Below, piece by piece: positions 26,285 to 34,496 of a DNA stretch of 44,648 bases. Location: the NCBI GenBank assembly GCA_016872895.1, contig VGYT01000004.1, positions 1-44,648 of the forward strand, given 5' to 3'. Numbering within the stretch: position 1 is the first letter of the stretch; each line of letters begins with the position of its first letter. Position numbers and translations under genes: made by a program. Source of the DNA: Planctomycetota bacterium. Its GTDB lineage: Bacteria; Planctomycetota; Phycisphaerae; FEN-1346. The notes under the pieces were generated by a model that worked only from the letters and a program-made list of their open reading frames with translations, was not told the DNA's origin and did not search any database.

Positions 26285-27859
26285 TCACGCCTTCTGCGCG
26301 GCTGCCTTGCGTTTGCCCGCCTTGCCGCCGCCTCCGCCGGCAGGGGCGGCGTCGGCGGCGTCGCCGTAGCCCTTCGCCCCTTCGCGGCGGCAGCGGAGTT
26401 CCGTTTCGTCGGGGTGTTCGCCGAGTTCCTTCAGAAGCGCCGCGTGCAGTTCATCAATCCGCGCCTTGTGCTCCGGCCGCGCGGCCAGGTTCGTGAACTC
26501 CTTCGGGTCGGCCGCAAGGTCGTACAGTTCCCGCTGGGCCGGGTGCTGCTCGTCGGGCGGCGTGTGATAGACATATTTGTATTGTCCGCGACGTATCATC
26601 GCGTACCCCGAGGCGATGTTGTGGGCGTAGTATTGGCTTACGGCCAGGTCCTTCCAGGCCGCCTTCGGGTCGTCCAGCCAGGCGCAGAGGCTCGTGCCGT
26701 TCCAGTCGGCGGGGACGGCGGCGCCGCCGAGTTCGGCAACGGTGCGCACGAGGTCCACGTGTGCGCACGCGGCGGCGCGGCGCTGGCCGCCCTTCCACCG
26801 CTCCGGCCAACTGGCGATGAGGGGCACGCGGGCCGCCGTGTCGTACATGCAATTCTTCCACCACAGGTGATGCTCGCCCGTATTCTCGCCGTGGTCGGTT
26901 GTGTAGATAACAACGGTGTTTTCATCCAGGGCCGAGTCCTTGAGGGCCTTCAGCACCAGCCCCAACTGGTTGTCGAGCCACGTCGTCAGGCCGTAGTAGA
27001 GTTCCCTCCCGATGCGCACCAGGCTCGGGTCCGTCTCGACGACGCCGAACCCGCGGCGCAGGTGGTGGTAGTTAAGGGGCTGCGAGTCCACGTGCCCCGG
27101 CGGCAGTTCCGGCATGGGAATCCTGCCCTTGTACGGGTTCCAGTATTCCTCCGGCACGGTCAGAGGGAAGTGCGGCGTAAGGTAGCCCGCCAGAAGGAAG
27201 AAGGGTTTCTCGTTGCGGCCGCGCTTCGACAGGAAATCCAGCACGCCGGCGGTCACCTTGAGGTCGTGCTTTATGCTGCCGCCCTCGCCGGCGTGGAAGT
27301 CGGCGAATCGCGAGTCGCGAGCGCCGGCGTTGACGCGCGTGTCGTCGGCCGCACGCCGGCCGGTGCGGCCGGTCATGCGGCCGTTGTTCATGTTGCCGCC
27401 GATCTCCGTAAAGCCGTAGCGGTGGCGGGCGTCGTAGTGCATCTTGCCGCACAGGTACGGCTCGTAGCCGGCGGCGTTCATAATGCGCGGCAGGCTGGGG
27501 AAGTCGTCGCTGGGGAGGCGGCAGTCGTTGTTCCAGCCGCCGACGCGGCTGATATACTTGCCGCTGGTAATCGCCATCCGCGCGGGCACGCACAGCGGCG
27601 AGTTCGTGTACGCCGCGTCGAACGTTACGCCGCGCGCTGCCAGCCCGTCCAGGTTCGGTGTGCGCACGGTGGTGTTGCCGTAGCAGCCGGTGACGGAGGC
27701 GTTGTGCTCGTCGGAGACGATGAGGAGGATGTTCGGGCGGCGGCCTTTCGCGGCGGCTTCGCCCGCCCACACGAGCCGCGGCGCCAGGGCCGCCCACACA
27801 GCCCCGGCCGCAGCCGCGCGAAGCACGTCTCTTCTGCGTAAGTATGTCGGGTTGCTCAT
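26285..27859 (-). CDS. Tat-exported Cys-type sulfatase
   Basis: The 524-residue product is an S1-type sulfatase that hydrolyses sulfate esters, probably of sulfated polysaccharides. The N-terminus has a twin-arginine signal (RRRDVLRAAAAGAVWAALA). NILLIVSDEHN supplies metal-binding Asp50. SPLCVPARMAITSGKY contains Cys90 in C-x-P-x-R, the site converted to formylglycine by a separate maturase that is not in the window. Further blocks HYDARHRYGFTEIGG, YTTDHGENTGEHHLWWKN and a C-terminal RELYDLAADPKEFTNLA fit the family. ATG 27859 has AGAGGA about 6 bases upstream. Planctomycetes often carry many such genes; the specific substrate is unknown. Confidence 0.93.
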   Translation of the reverse strand: MSNPTYLRRRDVLRAAAAGAVWAALAPRLVWAGEAAAKGRRPNILLIVSDEHNASVTGCYGNTTVRTPNLDGLAARGVTFDAAYTNSPLCVPARMAITSGKYISRVGGWNNDCRLPSDDFPSLPRIMNAAGYEPYLCGKMHYDARHRYGFTEIGGNMNNGRMTGRTGRRAADDTRVNAGARDSRFADFHAGEGGSIKHDLKVTAGVLDFLSKRGRNEKPFFLLAGYLTPHFPLTVPEEYWNPYKGRIPMPELPPGHVDSQPLNYHHLRRGFGVVETDPSLVRIGRELYYGLTTWLDNQLGLVLKALKDSALDENTVVIYTTDHGENTGEHHLWWKNCMYDTAARVPLIASWPERWKGGQRRAAACAHVDLVRTVAELGGAAVPADWNGTSLCAWLDDPKAAWKDLAVSQYYAHNIASGYAMIRRGQYKYVYHTPPDEQHPAQRELYDLAADPKEFTNLAARPEHKARIDELHAALLKELGEHPDETELRCRREGAKGYGDAADAAPAGGGGGKAGKRKAAAQKA

Positions 27860-27921
27860 AGAAGGTCCTCTGCCTTGCCCGAAGTGCGTGGAACGCCGCA
27901 TCGCCGGTTTCCGGCCCGCCA

Positions 27922-27950
27922 GTTTAAGCGTTCGGGGCCGGTAGATTCAA
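27922..27950 (-). promoter_or_regulatory. Possible promoter for the sulfatase gene
   Basis: On the minus strand TTGAAT (27950-27945) and TTAAAC (27927-27922) are 17 bases apart. The -35 lies within a 14-base fragment identical to the tail of heptad island D. The -10 is weak. Confidence 0.35.
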
Positions 27951-27958
27951 CATTCTCC
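27945..27958. repeat. Solo fragment of the AATATT-type heptad element
   Basis: ATTCAACATTCTCC is identical to 7093-7106 and to the same part of the 33321-33399 element. Only the 3' tail is present, as expected of a truncated copy. Confidence 0.6.
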
Positions 27959-27994
27959 GGGGTCCCGCTGCGATGCGCCAGGTATTGAAGGAAT

Positions 27995-28019
27995 CAGAGC
28001 CGCGACCGTGAGGGAGCGG
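27995..28019. repeat. Single copy of the SEPRPSGSG-type 25-mer
   Basis: These 25 bases match 12235-12259 except for one position. This copy is intergenic, between the divergent sulfatase and membrane glycosyltransferase genes, about 70 bases upstream of the latter's promoter. Confidence 0.9.
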
Positions 28020-28086
28020 TGCCGTGGCGTGGGGCAATTTGGTTTGCCTGTGTCAGTGGACCCGTGCGCCTGGGCGGCCGTCGTCC

Positions 28087-28115
28087 TTGATTTCGCGCGC
28101 CGTTGCCGATACGAT
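28087..28115 (+). promoter_or_regulatory. Promoter directly upstream of the membrane glycosyltransferase gene
   Basis: TTGATT (28087-28092) and TACGAT (28110-28115) are 17 bases apart. Initiation would fall near 28122, only about five bases before ATG 28127, implying a nearly leaderless mRNA. Confidence 0.5.
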
Positions 28116-28126
28116 GCGCCGTCATC

Positions 28127-29599
28127 ATGGAGGGGCACGGGCCCAGCGGTGGTGAGCCGAGCCGCGACCGTCCGGCTGCGCGGAACGCCGCGTCGGCCGC
28201 GCGGCGGGCGAGGCTGCTCCTGGTGGCCCTTGTGGCCGTGGGTCTTGTGGCCCGGCTGGGCCTGGCGCTGGCGATGCCGGAGGAGCGTGCGGCGTGGGCG
28301 CCCGAGGCGTGGGCGTACCTGAAACTCGGGCGGTCGCTGGCTGCGGGGGACGGGCTGGCGATGCCCGCCGACCTGCTGGCCGACGAGTCGGCCGCCGCAG
28401 GTCGCGACGGCGGCGCGGAATCGCCCGGGCCCGCTCACGCCCAGCCCCGCCTGGCCGCCCGTATGCCGGGCTACCCGCTCCTTGTGGCGGCGTGCGAGCG
28501 GCTGTCGGAGCGCGGCGTGCGGCTGCTGGCGATAGTGCAGTCGCTGTTCGGCGCGGCCGCGATGGGCCTGGCGGCGTACCTGGCGTGGCGCCTGGCGGCA
28601 AGGCGGAAGGGCGCCGCCGAGACGCTTGTCGGTCCGGCCTGCGCCTGGGCCGCCGCCGCGGCCGCGGCACTGCTCACGTTTGACCCGTACCAGGTGTATG
28701 CGTGCGCGGTGGTCCTGCCGGTCGTGCCGCTGGGGTTCATGCTCCTGGCGGCGACCGGGGCGGGCCTGGAGTTCCTGGAGGTTTCGCGCCAGGGCGGCCG
28801 CGCGTGGCCCTGGGCGGCGCTGGCCGGCCTCGCGCTGGCGGCCGCGGCGTACCTCGACTGGCGCATGGCGGGCCTTGCGCCGGTCCTGGGCTTGGCGGCG
28901 CTCGTTGCGCCCGGGCGGCGGCGCTACCTGGTCGGGTGGGCGGCGGGACTGGCGGTGATGGCCCTGGTGCTTGCGCCGTGGCTCGTGCGGAACGCGGTCG
29001 TGCTGGGGTCGCCCGTGCTGACAACGGACGTCGGCGCTCGCCTGCTGGAGGGCGCCGACGGGGCCGCAGATCCCGGCCTTGATCCCGCCGGGCGTTCCGA
29101 GTCCGCTGCGCTATCCGACCCCGCCGGCCGGACCGAGCCCGCCGCGGAAGCGGCCCGCCCTCCGTCCTGGCGGGGTTCCGCGCGCGGCCTCAGCGAAGCC
29201 GCGCGCGACGGCGCATGCCTTCGGTCGGCCCTGCGGAGGATAGGCGCTGACCCCGCGCGGTGGCTCGGCGTGGTCGCCCGGCGTGCGGCGGCCATCTGGA
29301 GTCCCTGGCCTGCGCCGGAGCACCGCAGTTTGCCGCTGCCGCCCGTGGCCGGATACACGAGCCTGCTTCCGACGGCGGTGCTGGCGCTGGGCGGAGTTTG
29401 GGCGCTGCGGCGGCGGCCGGCGGAACTGGCGTGGCTGCTGGCGCTGCCGCTCGTGGCTACGGCGGCGGCGGCCGTCCTGGCGGGCGGCGTAGAGGACCGC
29501 CTGCCCGTGGGGCCGGTCCTGGCGGTCCTCGGCGGCGTGGGCCTCGCGGCCGCCGTCGCCCGGCCAGGCGAGAAAGCCGCGCCAGGTGCGGGCAGATAG
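28127..29599 (+). CDS. Multi-pass membrane glycosyltransferase-like protein (ArnT/PMT type)
   Basis: The 490-residue product has about ten hydrophobic helices. Its layout resembles lipid-linked sugar transferases of the ArnT/PMT group: a first helix at about 25-45, an extracytoplasmic loop with YLKLGRSLAAGDGLA and RMPGYPLLVA, then further helices. The donor would be a polyprenyl-phosphate sugar and the acceptor is unknown. A low-complexity loop (DPAGRSESAALSDPAGRTEP) around residues 315-340 contains a near-tandem repeat. ATG 28127 has no Shine-Dalgarno sequence upstream and lies a few bases from the predicted transcription start, so it may be translated leaderless. The catalytic acidic residue is not obvious, which lowers confidence in activity. 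Confidence 0.65.
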   Translation: MEGHGPSGGEPSRDRPAARNAASAARRARLLLVALVAVGLVARLGLALAMPEERAAWAPEAWAYLKLGRSLAAGDGLAMPADLLADESAAAGRDGGAESPGPAHAQPRLAARMPGYPLLVAACERLSERGVRLLAIVQSLFGAAAMGLAAYLAWRLAARRKGAAETLVGPACAWAAAAAAALLTFDPYQVYACAVVLPVVPLGFMLLAATGAGLEFLEVSRQGGRAWPWAALAGLALAAAAYLDWRMAGLAPVLGLAALVAPGRRRYLVGWAAGLAVMALVLAPWLVRNAVVLGSPVLTTDVGARLLEGADGAADPGLDPAGRSESAALSDPAGRTEPAAEAARPPSWRGSARGLSEAARDGACLRSALRRIGADPARWLGVVARRAAAIWSPWPAPEHRSLPLPPVAGYTSLLPTAVLALGGVWALRRRPAELAWLLALPLVATAAAAVLAGGVEDRLPVGPVLAVLGGVGLAAAVARPGEKAAPGAGR

Positions 29600-29601
29600 C
29601 C

Positions 29602-29741
29602 GCGCGGTGGGTCTCCGCACCCACCGCGCCAGACGGTAGGGTGCGTGCTTGCACGCACCGAGCCGCGCGGCGGGTGCGGAGAGCCGCCGCGCCAGACGCG
29701 GCAAAGCGCCTTTGCGCGGCGGGTACGGAGAGCCGCCGCGC
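29602..29741. repeat. Array of consecutive GC hairpins between two genes
   Basis: Four strong hairpins follow one another within 140 bases: 29602-29612/29619-29629, 29640-29648/29651-29659, 29665-29673/29684-29692 and 29714-29722/29733-29741. A small GCAAAG/CTTTGC pair (29701-29706/29710-29715) overlaps the last. The third and fourth stems have identical arms (GCGCGGCGG/CCGCCGCGC). The first hairpin begins two bases after the upstream stop codon. No T-run follows. Confidence 0.9.
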
Positions 29742-29789
29742 AAGATGCGGTTATGCCGGCCTCCACGTTTCGGTCAGGAGCCTGCACGA

Positions 29790-32700
29790 GTGACTGAATC
29801 GGCGCCGAACGGCGAGAAGCAGCGGCGCGAGCGCCCCGCGCACTGGGCCCACCCGGTGGACGAGGACCGCCGCCAGGCCCGCGCGGCAAGCCATCGGCGC
29901 CGCCGCATCGTCCTGGCGGCGCTGCTCGTGGCGGCGGCCGGCCTGGCGGGAGGATACTTCTACGTAACCAGCGACGCCCGCGTCGAGGCGTTCTCCGAGG
30001 CATACCTGGAAGACCTCCTGGGCACCGACGTGCGCATCGGCCGCGCGTCGTTCACCTGGGGCGAGGGCCTGGTGCTGGAGGACCTGCGGATCATTCCGCC
30101 GCCGCCGTTCCGCGAGCCGTTGCTTGCGGCCAAGCGGGTGGACCTGCGCGTGACGACGCTGTCGCTCCTGCTCCTTGCGCCCCGGGTGACGGAGATCGTG
30201 GTGCACCGCCCGCAGATGAACCTTATTCTGTGGGACGAGGAGCGGTGGAACTTCCAGGCCCTGGCGCGCACGCGGCCGCTGGCCGCGGGCCTGAAGGCCC
30301 GGCCGGTGGTCGCCCTGGAAGAAGGCAGCCTGCGCATCGAGCGGCGCATCGCCGGCGAGACGGTTTACGCCCACCAGATGGTCGTCTCGGGGCTCCTGCT
30401 GCCGAGCGAGACGGACCCGGACACGTTCCGCTTCCAGACCGACGTGAAGAGCCAGGCGGTGCACCTGGCGGTTTCGTCGGGCCTCATCGACGCGCGGACG
30501 GGGGCGCTGCGGTTCGAGGGCCGGGCCTCGAACGTGGCCCTGACGGAGGAACTCTACCGCAGCCTGCCCAGGGAGGCACAGCGCATCTGGGACCGCTTCG
30601 AACTCACCGGGCCGGGCAACTCCGTCAACGTCAAGGTCCTCTTCGACGAGAAGGAGGGATTCCGTCTGGGGGCCGACCTGACGGGCGTCAGTTTCTCGCA
30701 TCAATATAAGGGCGTTACGTATCGGTTCGAGAACCTCACGGGGATCTGCGCGTTCTCGGCCAGGCGGCTGGCGCTGACGGGCGTCCAGGGCCTGGTCAAC
30801 GGCACTCAGGTGCGTATCGACGGCGAGGTTGGCGGCTTCGACCAGGAGCGCCTGGCGATGGACCTGGCGGTCGAGGCCGACCACGTGGACTTCCAGCGCG
30901 AGCGCGAGTCGCTCGTCGGCCTGGCGCCCGAGACGGAAGCCGTTTATCAGACCTACCATCCGCGCGGCCAGTTTGACGCGGCCATGCGCGTCCGCCGCGA
31001 GGCCCCCGACGCGCCGCTCCAGGTTACCGGCGTCGCCTCCTGCCGCGACGTCGAGATGACCTACCAGGCGTTCCCCTACCGGCTGGACCATCTGCGGGGG
31101 ACGGTGCGCTTCGGGCCGGAGCGCTTCGAGACGGAGGACCTCGTGGGGCGGCACGGGCAGGCCGTCGTCCGCCTGGAGGGCTGGACGAAGAACCCCGGGC
31201 CGCTCGCCGAGACCGAGGTGCGCATCAGCGCGCAGAACCTGGCGCTCGACGAGGACCTGCGTGCGGCGCTGGCCCCCGCGCACCGGCGGATGTACGACCT
31301 GTACTCGCCCGGCGGCACGGCCGACGCCGAGATCGCCGTTTATCGCCCGCCGCAGAAGGGCGCACCGCCCGAGGTCGCCGTACACATGACCCTGCGCGAC
31401 GGCCGCTTCAAGCCGCAGGGATTCCCGTACCTGGTGACCGAGGCCACGGGCGAGGTGAACATCTGGCCCGACCGGGCGGAACTCCTGGAGGTGCGCGGCC
31501 GGCACGGCCAGGCCCGCATCGTTCTCTCGGGCGAGGTCCGCTGGCCCGCCGCCGACCAGGAGTTCCCCGAAGTGAACCTCAAGGTGGCCGGGCAGGACGT
31601 GCCGCTTGACGACGACCTCCTGGAGGCGCTGCCCGAGCGCGACCGCCAGGTCCTGCGGACGTTCCACCTGACGGGCCTGGCCGACATCGAGGGCACAGTG
31701 ACGGCCGGCCCCGACACGCAGGGGCGGCTGGAATACGACCTGGACATCCGCCTGCGCGGCGCACGCATGATTTACGAGCCGTTCCCTTTCCAGGCGGAGC
31801 AGTTGACGGGGCGCCTGCGGCTGGCGAAGGGCATCTGCCGCATCGACTCGCTCGTGGGTTACAACAGCGGCGCTCGCATCGAGGCTCGCGGCTGGATAGA
31901 GCAGCGGCCCGATGACTACGCGATGGACCTGGTGCTCCAGGGCGCCGACGTCGAACTCGGCGAGCCGCTGCGCGGGGCCCTGGGGCCGGAGATGCGGGCG
32001 GTGTGGAGCCGCCTGGCGCCTCGCGGCCGGGTGGACGTGCTGGCGCACCTCCGCAAGGCGCTCGGCCCCGACGAGGTCGTCCGCCACCACGTGCTTGTCA
32101 CCGCCCGCGATGCGCAGGCCCGCCTGGACGTGTTTCCGTATCCGCTGGAGCACGTGTCGGGGCAGTTGGAGTTCGAGGGGGGCGAGGTGCGGCTGCACGA
32201 CCTGAAGGCCCGCACCGGGATGGCCGAGTTCGGCCTGGACGGCCGCATCGCATACGGGCCGCAGGGGCCCGACCTGGACCTGGCGATCCGCACGAAGGGC
32301 CTGCGGCTGGAGGGGGGGCCCTTGCGCGACGCGCTGCCGGGGCCGTTCCGGAAGGCGTTCGACGCCATCCGCCCGACGGGGCGCGTGGACGTGAACGTCA
32401 CGCGCCTCTCGTACCGCTCGGCCGGGCCGCAGGGGGCCGAGGCGTCGTGGTCGGGCGGCGCCATCCTCGATGAAGTCGGCGCGACGCCGGGCGTGCGGGT
32501 GGCCGGCCTGGTGGGCACGGCCCAACTCGACGGCCGCTGGCAGGCTGAGAACGGCCGCGTGGCCCTCCAGGGCAGCCTGCGCATCCAGCAGGGCAAGATC
32601 GCCGACAAAGACATCTCGCTGGCGCGCCTGCTGGTGGAGAAGGCGGCCGACAGTTCGACCGTCGCCCTGAAGGGCATCGAGGGGGAGTTCTACGGCGGCC

Positions 32701-33347
32701 GCGTCGAGGGCTTCGCCACCATTCGCCTGGAACCCTCCACGCGTTATACCATGTACGCGACGGCCGTGGACGTGGACTTCGAGCGCCTCCTTCGCGAGGG
32801 ATTCCGCCTGGAGCATAACCTCTCGGGCGGGCGGATGCGGGCAACGCTGGGCATGTGGGCCAAGGGGGCCGAAGCCCAGGAAGTCGCGGCCTCCGGATAT
32901 GCCGACGTGGCCGACGCGCGCCTCTACGAACTGCCGCCGCTGGTGCGCGTGCTGAACGTGCTGCGCCTTGCCCCGGCCGACCGGACGGCGTTCCAGAAAG
33001 GGCGGGTGCTGTACTTCCTTCGCGGCGGGCGGCTGTACCTGGGCGACATCCGCCTGGAAGGCCCCGCCGTCAGCCTCTACGGCGCGGGCGTCCTGGAACC
33101 CGACGGCCGCATCGAGATGACCTTCCTGACGGGCAAGCACAACGACGACCCGCTCATCCCGGCCCTGTCGGAACTGGGGGAGGGCATCCGGCACGAACTG
33201 GCGCTCGTCCTGGTGAGCGGCACGCTGGCCGAGCCGCAGGTCCAGATGCGGACCCTTTCGAGCCTGACGGCGCCGTTTCGGGAACTCGTGAACCTTGTGC
33301 GCGAGCAGCGCCAGCGCGAGAAAGACAAGGAGAATATTAAATATTGA
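29790..33347 (+). CDS. AsmA/TamB-like envelope protein
   Basis: The 1185-residue product has a basic N-terminus, one membrane helix (IVLAALLVAAAGLAGGYFYV, about 35-55) and then a very long beta-rich extracytoplasmic region. Repeating modules such as VHRPQMNLILWDEERWNFQAL, LRFEGRASNVAL and IRLRGARMIYEPFPFQAEQLTG match the AsmA/DUF748-like groove proteins that bridge inner and outer membranes for lipid transfer. The C-terminal GRVLYFLRGGRLYLGDIRLE and SLYGAGVLEPDGRIEMTFL are typical AsmA endings. GTG 29790 has AGGAG about 9 bases upstream; an earlier start would translate the hairpin array. The final KENIKY and stop codon come from heptad island E. LpxH follows, fitting an envelope lipid role. 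Confidence 0.85.
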   Translation: MTESAPNGEKQRRERPAHWAHPVDEDRRQARAASHRRRRIVLAALLVAAAGLAGGYFYVTSDARVEAFSEAYLEDLLGTDVRIGRASFTWGEGLVLEDLRIIPPPPFREPLLAAKRVDLRVTTLSLLLLAPRVTEIVVHRPQMNLILWDEERWNFQALARTRPLAAGLKARPVVALEEGSLRIERRIAGETVYAHQMVVSGLLLPSETDPDTFRFQTDVKSQAVHLAVSSGLIDARTGALRFEGRASNVALTEELYRSLPREAQRIWDRFELTGPGNSVNVKVLFDEKEGFRLGADLTGVSFSHQYKGVTYRFENLTGICAFSARRLALTGVQGLVNGTQVRIDGEVGGFDQERLAMDLAVEADHVDFQRERESLVGLAPETEAVYQTYHPRGQFDAAMRVRREAPDAPLQVTGVASCRDVEMTYQAFPYRLDHLRGTVRFGPERFETEDLVGRHGQAVVRLEGWTKNPGPLAETEVRISAQNLALDEDLRAALAPAHRRMYDLYSPGGTADAEIAVYRPPQKGAPPEVAVHMTLRDGRFKPQGFPYLVTEATGEVNIWPDRAELLEVRGRHGQARIVLSGEVRWPAADQEFPEVNLKVAGQDVPLDDDLLEALPERDRQVLRTFHLTGLADIEGTVTAGPDTQGRLEYDLDIRLRGARMIYEPFPFQAEQLTGRLRLAKGICRIDSLVGYNSGARIEARGWIEQRPDDYAMDLVLQGADVELGEPLRGALGPEMRAVWSRLAPRGRVDVLAHLRKALGPDEVVRHHVLVTARDAQARLDVFPYPLEHVSGQLEFEGGEVRLHDLKARTGMAEFGLDGRIAYGPQGPDLDLAIRTKGLRLEGGPLRDALPGPFRKAFDAIRPTGRVDVNVTRLSYRSAGPQGAEASWSGGAILDEVGATPGVRVAGLVGTAQLDGRWQAENGRVALQGSLRIQQGKIADKDISLARLLVEKAADSSTVALKGIEGEFYGGRVEGFATIRLEPSTRYTMYATAVDVDFERLLREGFRLEHNLSGGRMRATLGMWAKGAEAQEVAASGYADVADARLYELPPLVRVLNVLRLAPADRTAFQKGRVLYFLRGGRLYLGDIRLEGPAVSLYGAGVLEPDGRIEMTFLTGKHNDDPLIPALSELGEGIRHELALVLVSGTLAEPQVQMRTLSSLTAPFRELVNLVREQRQREKDKENIKY

Positions 33348-33399
33348 ATACTGAATATTGAATATTCAATATTTCACATTCAACATTCTCCTTGTCTTT
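33321..33399. repeat. Heptad-repeat island E (AATATT words) with 15-bp closing stem
   Basis: Eight units run in one register from 33332 to 33387: GAATATT, AAATATT, GAATACT, GAATATT, GAATATT, CAATATT, TCACATT, CAACATT. The flanks AAAGACAAGGAGAAT (33321-33335) and 33385-33399 are exact reverse complements, and the left flank is coding sequence of the AsmA-like gene. The stop codon lies inside. Confidence 0.95.
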
Positions 33400-33417
33400 T
33401 GTGCTTGAGGATGCGCC

Positions 33418-34128
33418 ATGCGGCGTCTTTTTTTCTGCGATGTGCACCTCAGCCCGCGCGAGACGGCGCGGACGGAGCGGTTCCTGCGATTCCTGGCGCG
33501 CGAGGGGCCCAGGGCCGATGAGATTTACATCCTGGGCGACCTCTTCGACTACTGGATCGGCCCGAAGCACCTGAGGATGCCGGACTACCGCGGGGCGCTG
33601 GAGGCCCTCTCGCGCCTGGCCCGCGAGCGGCCGATCTTCTTCCTCATCGGCAACCGCGACTTCTACATGAGCCGCGGGTTCCAGGAGGCCACGGGCGTCC
33701 GGGTGGTTCCCGGGCGGACCGAGCACTGCCTGTCCAGCGGCGGCAAGCGCGTGTACCTGTGCCACGGCGAGTACCTGGAGGGGCGGACGGACCGGGGCTT
33801 CCGCATCCAGGAGTTCATCCGGTCGGCGGGTTTCGAGCGCGTGTTCGTGCGGCTGCCGGTGTGCGTGGCGCGGGCGATGGCCGAGTTCTACCGCTGGCTC
33901 TCCACCCGCAAACCGGTGCGCGAGTGCCGGCCCTGCCCTGCCATTGTCGAAGCGAAGTTCCGCCAGGGGGCCGACGTCATCATCAGCGGCCATTTCCACG
34001 ACGCCGCCCAGCAGGCCCTCTGCGTTGACGGCCGCCAGGCCCTCTTCATTACCCTGGCCGACTGGGCCGAGGGCGAGAGTTACCTGGTGGAGGAAGGCGG
34101 CCGCTGGGAACTGCGGGGCGGGGGCTGA
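33418..34128 (+). CDS. UDP-2,3-diacylglucosamine pyrophosphohydrolase, LpxH-like
   Basis: The 236-residue metallophosphoesterase has DVH (Asp8, His10), LGDLFDYW (Asp41), GNRD (Asn79, Arg80), CHGE (His116) and GHFH (His192, His194), the order and spacing of LpxH. LpxH removes UMP from UDP-2,3-diacylglucosamine to give lipid X in lipid A synthesis. The family is sometimes confused with other calcineurin-type enzymes, but the DYWIG and GNRDF blocks favour LpxH. Start ATG 33418 follows TTGAGGA by about 7 bases. It probably shares an mRNA with the AsmA-like gene, whose 3' repeat lies in the short spacer between them. Confidence 0.87.
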   Translation: MRRLFFCDVHLSPRETARTERFLRFLAREGPRADEIYILGDLFDYWIGPKHLRMPDYRGALEALSRLARERPIFFLIGNRDFYMSRGFQEATGVRVVPGRTEHCLSSGGKRVYLCHGEYLEGRTDRGFRIQEFIRSAGFERVFVRLPVCVARAMAEFYRWLSTRKPVRECRPCPAIVEAKFRQGADVIISGHFHDAAQQALCVDGRQALFITLADWAEGESYLVEEGGRWELRGGG

Positions 34129-34136
34129 TTCGGCGC

Positions 34137-34176
34137 AAAAAAAGCAGTGGCCGAACGGGGGGACATTCGGCCACTG
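34137..34176 (-). terminator. Intrinsic terminator of the Gld-type ABC operon
   Basis: CAGTGGCCGAA (34145-34155) pairs with 34166-34176. On the minus strand the stem is followed by CTTTTTTT (A-run 34137-34143), the classical Rho-independent form. It would end transcripts running leftward from the ABC operon about 330 bases after the last stop codon. Confidence 0.8.
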
Positions 34177-34334
34177 TGTGAATCATGCGGGACCGTCCCG
34201 CATGGCATAGCCTTGCCACTCACTACAAGTATAAGTGCAAGTAGCGTGCCAGTCAAGCCAAAACCAGGAAAGGGCGAATTCCGCCCGAAATGCCAGGATT
34301 TCGCATCCGTGGGGCGCCCTGACCGGATGGTAAT

Positions 34335-34374
34335 CCTGCGGAAAAATCCCCAACTATGGGGAATTTTACGCAGG
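34335..34374. repeat. Imperfect 17-bp hairpin in the operon 3' region
   Basis: 34335-34351 pairs with 34358-34374 with two mismatches and a 6-base loop. The stem has an unusual AAAAA/TTTT core flanked by GC clamps. It lies in the predicted 3' untranslated region of the ABC operon. Confidence 0.75.
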
Positions 34375-34405
34375 GGGCGCTCGCCGTGAATCCGATTACG
34401 GCCGC

Positions 34406-34496
34406 CACTTGCCACTTCCACCTGTCATTTGTTACCAACGACTTGCGGGTTGTTATCGCCGTTGCAAGTGGCCAGTCACAAGTGACAAGTGGCAGC
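34406..34496. repeat. Heptad-repeat island I (CACTTGC/GCAAGTG words)
   Basis: The stretch divides into thirteen 7-nt units in one register, from CACTTGC at 34406 to TGGCAGC ending at 34496. The central part, beginning GTTACCAACGACTTGCGG at 34431, is nearly identical to 42152-42196 in island K. The flanks are roughly complementary. It begins about 13 bases past the stop of the DUF4340 gene on the minus strand. Confidence 0.85.

Noticed and set aside
29751-33194. Very long reading frame antisense to the AsmA-like gene
   Set aside because: High GC lengthens shadow frames. The translation is low-complexity and rich in Arg, Gln, Val, Leu and Ala without recognisable domains, while the plus strand encodes a coherent AsmA-like protein with a start and ribosome-binding site.
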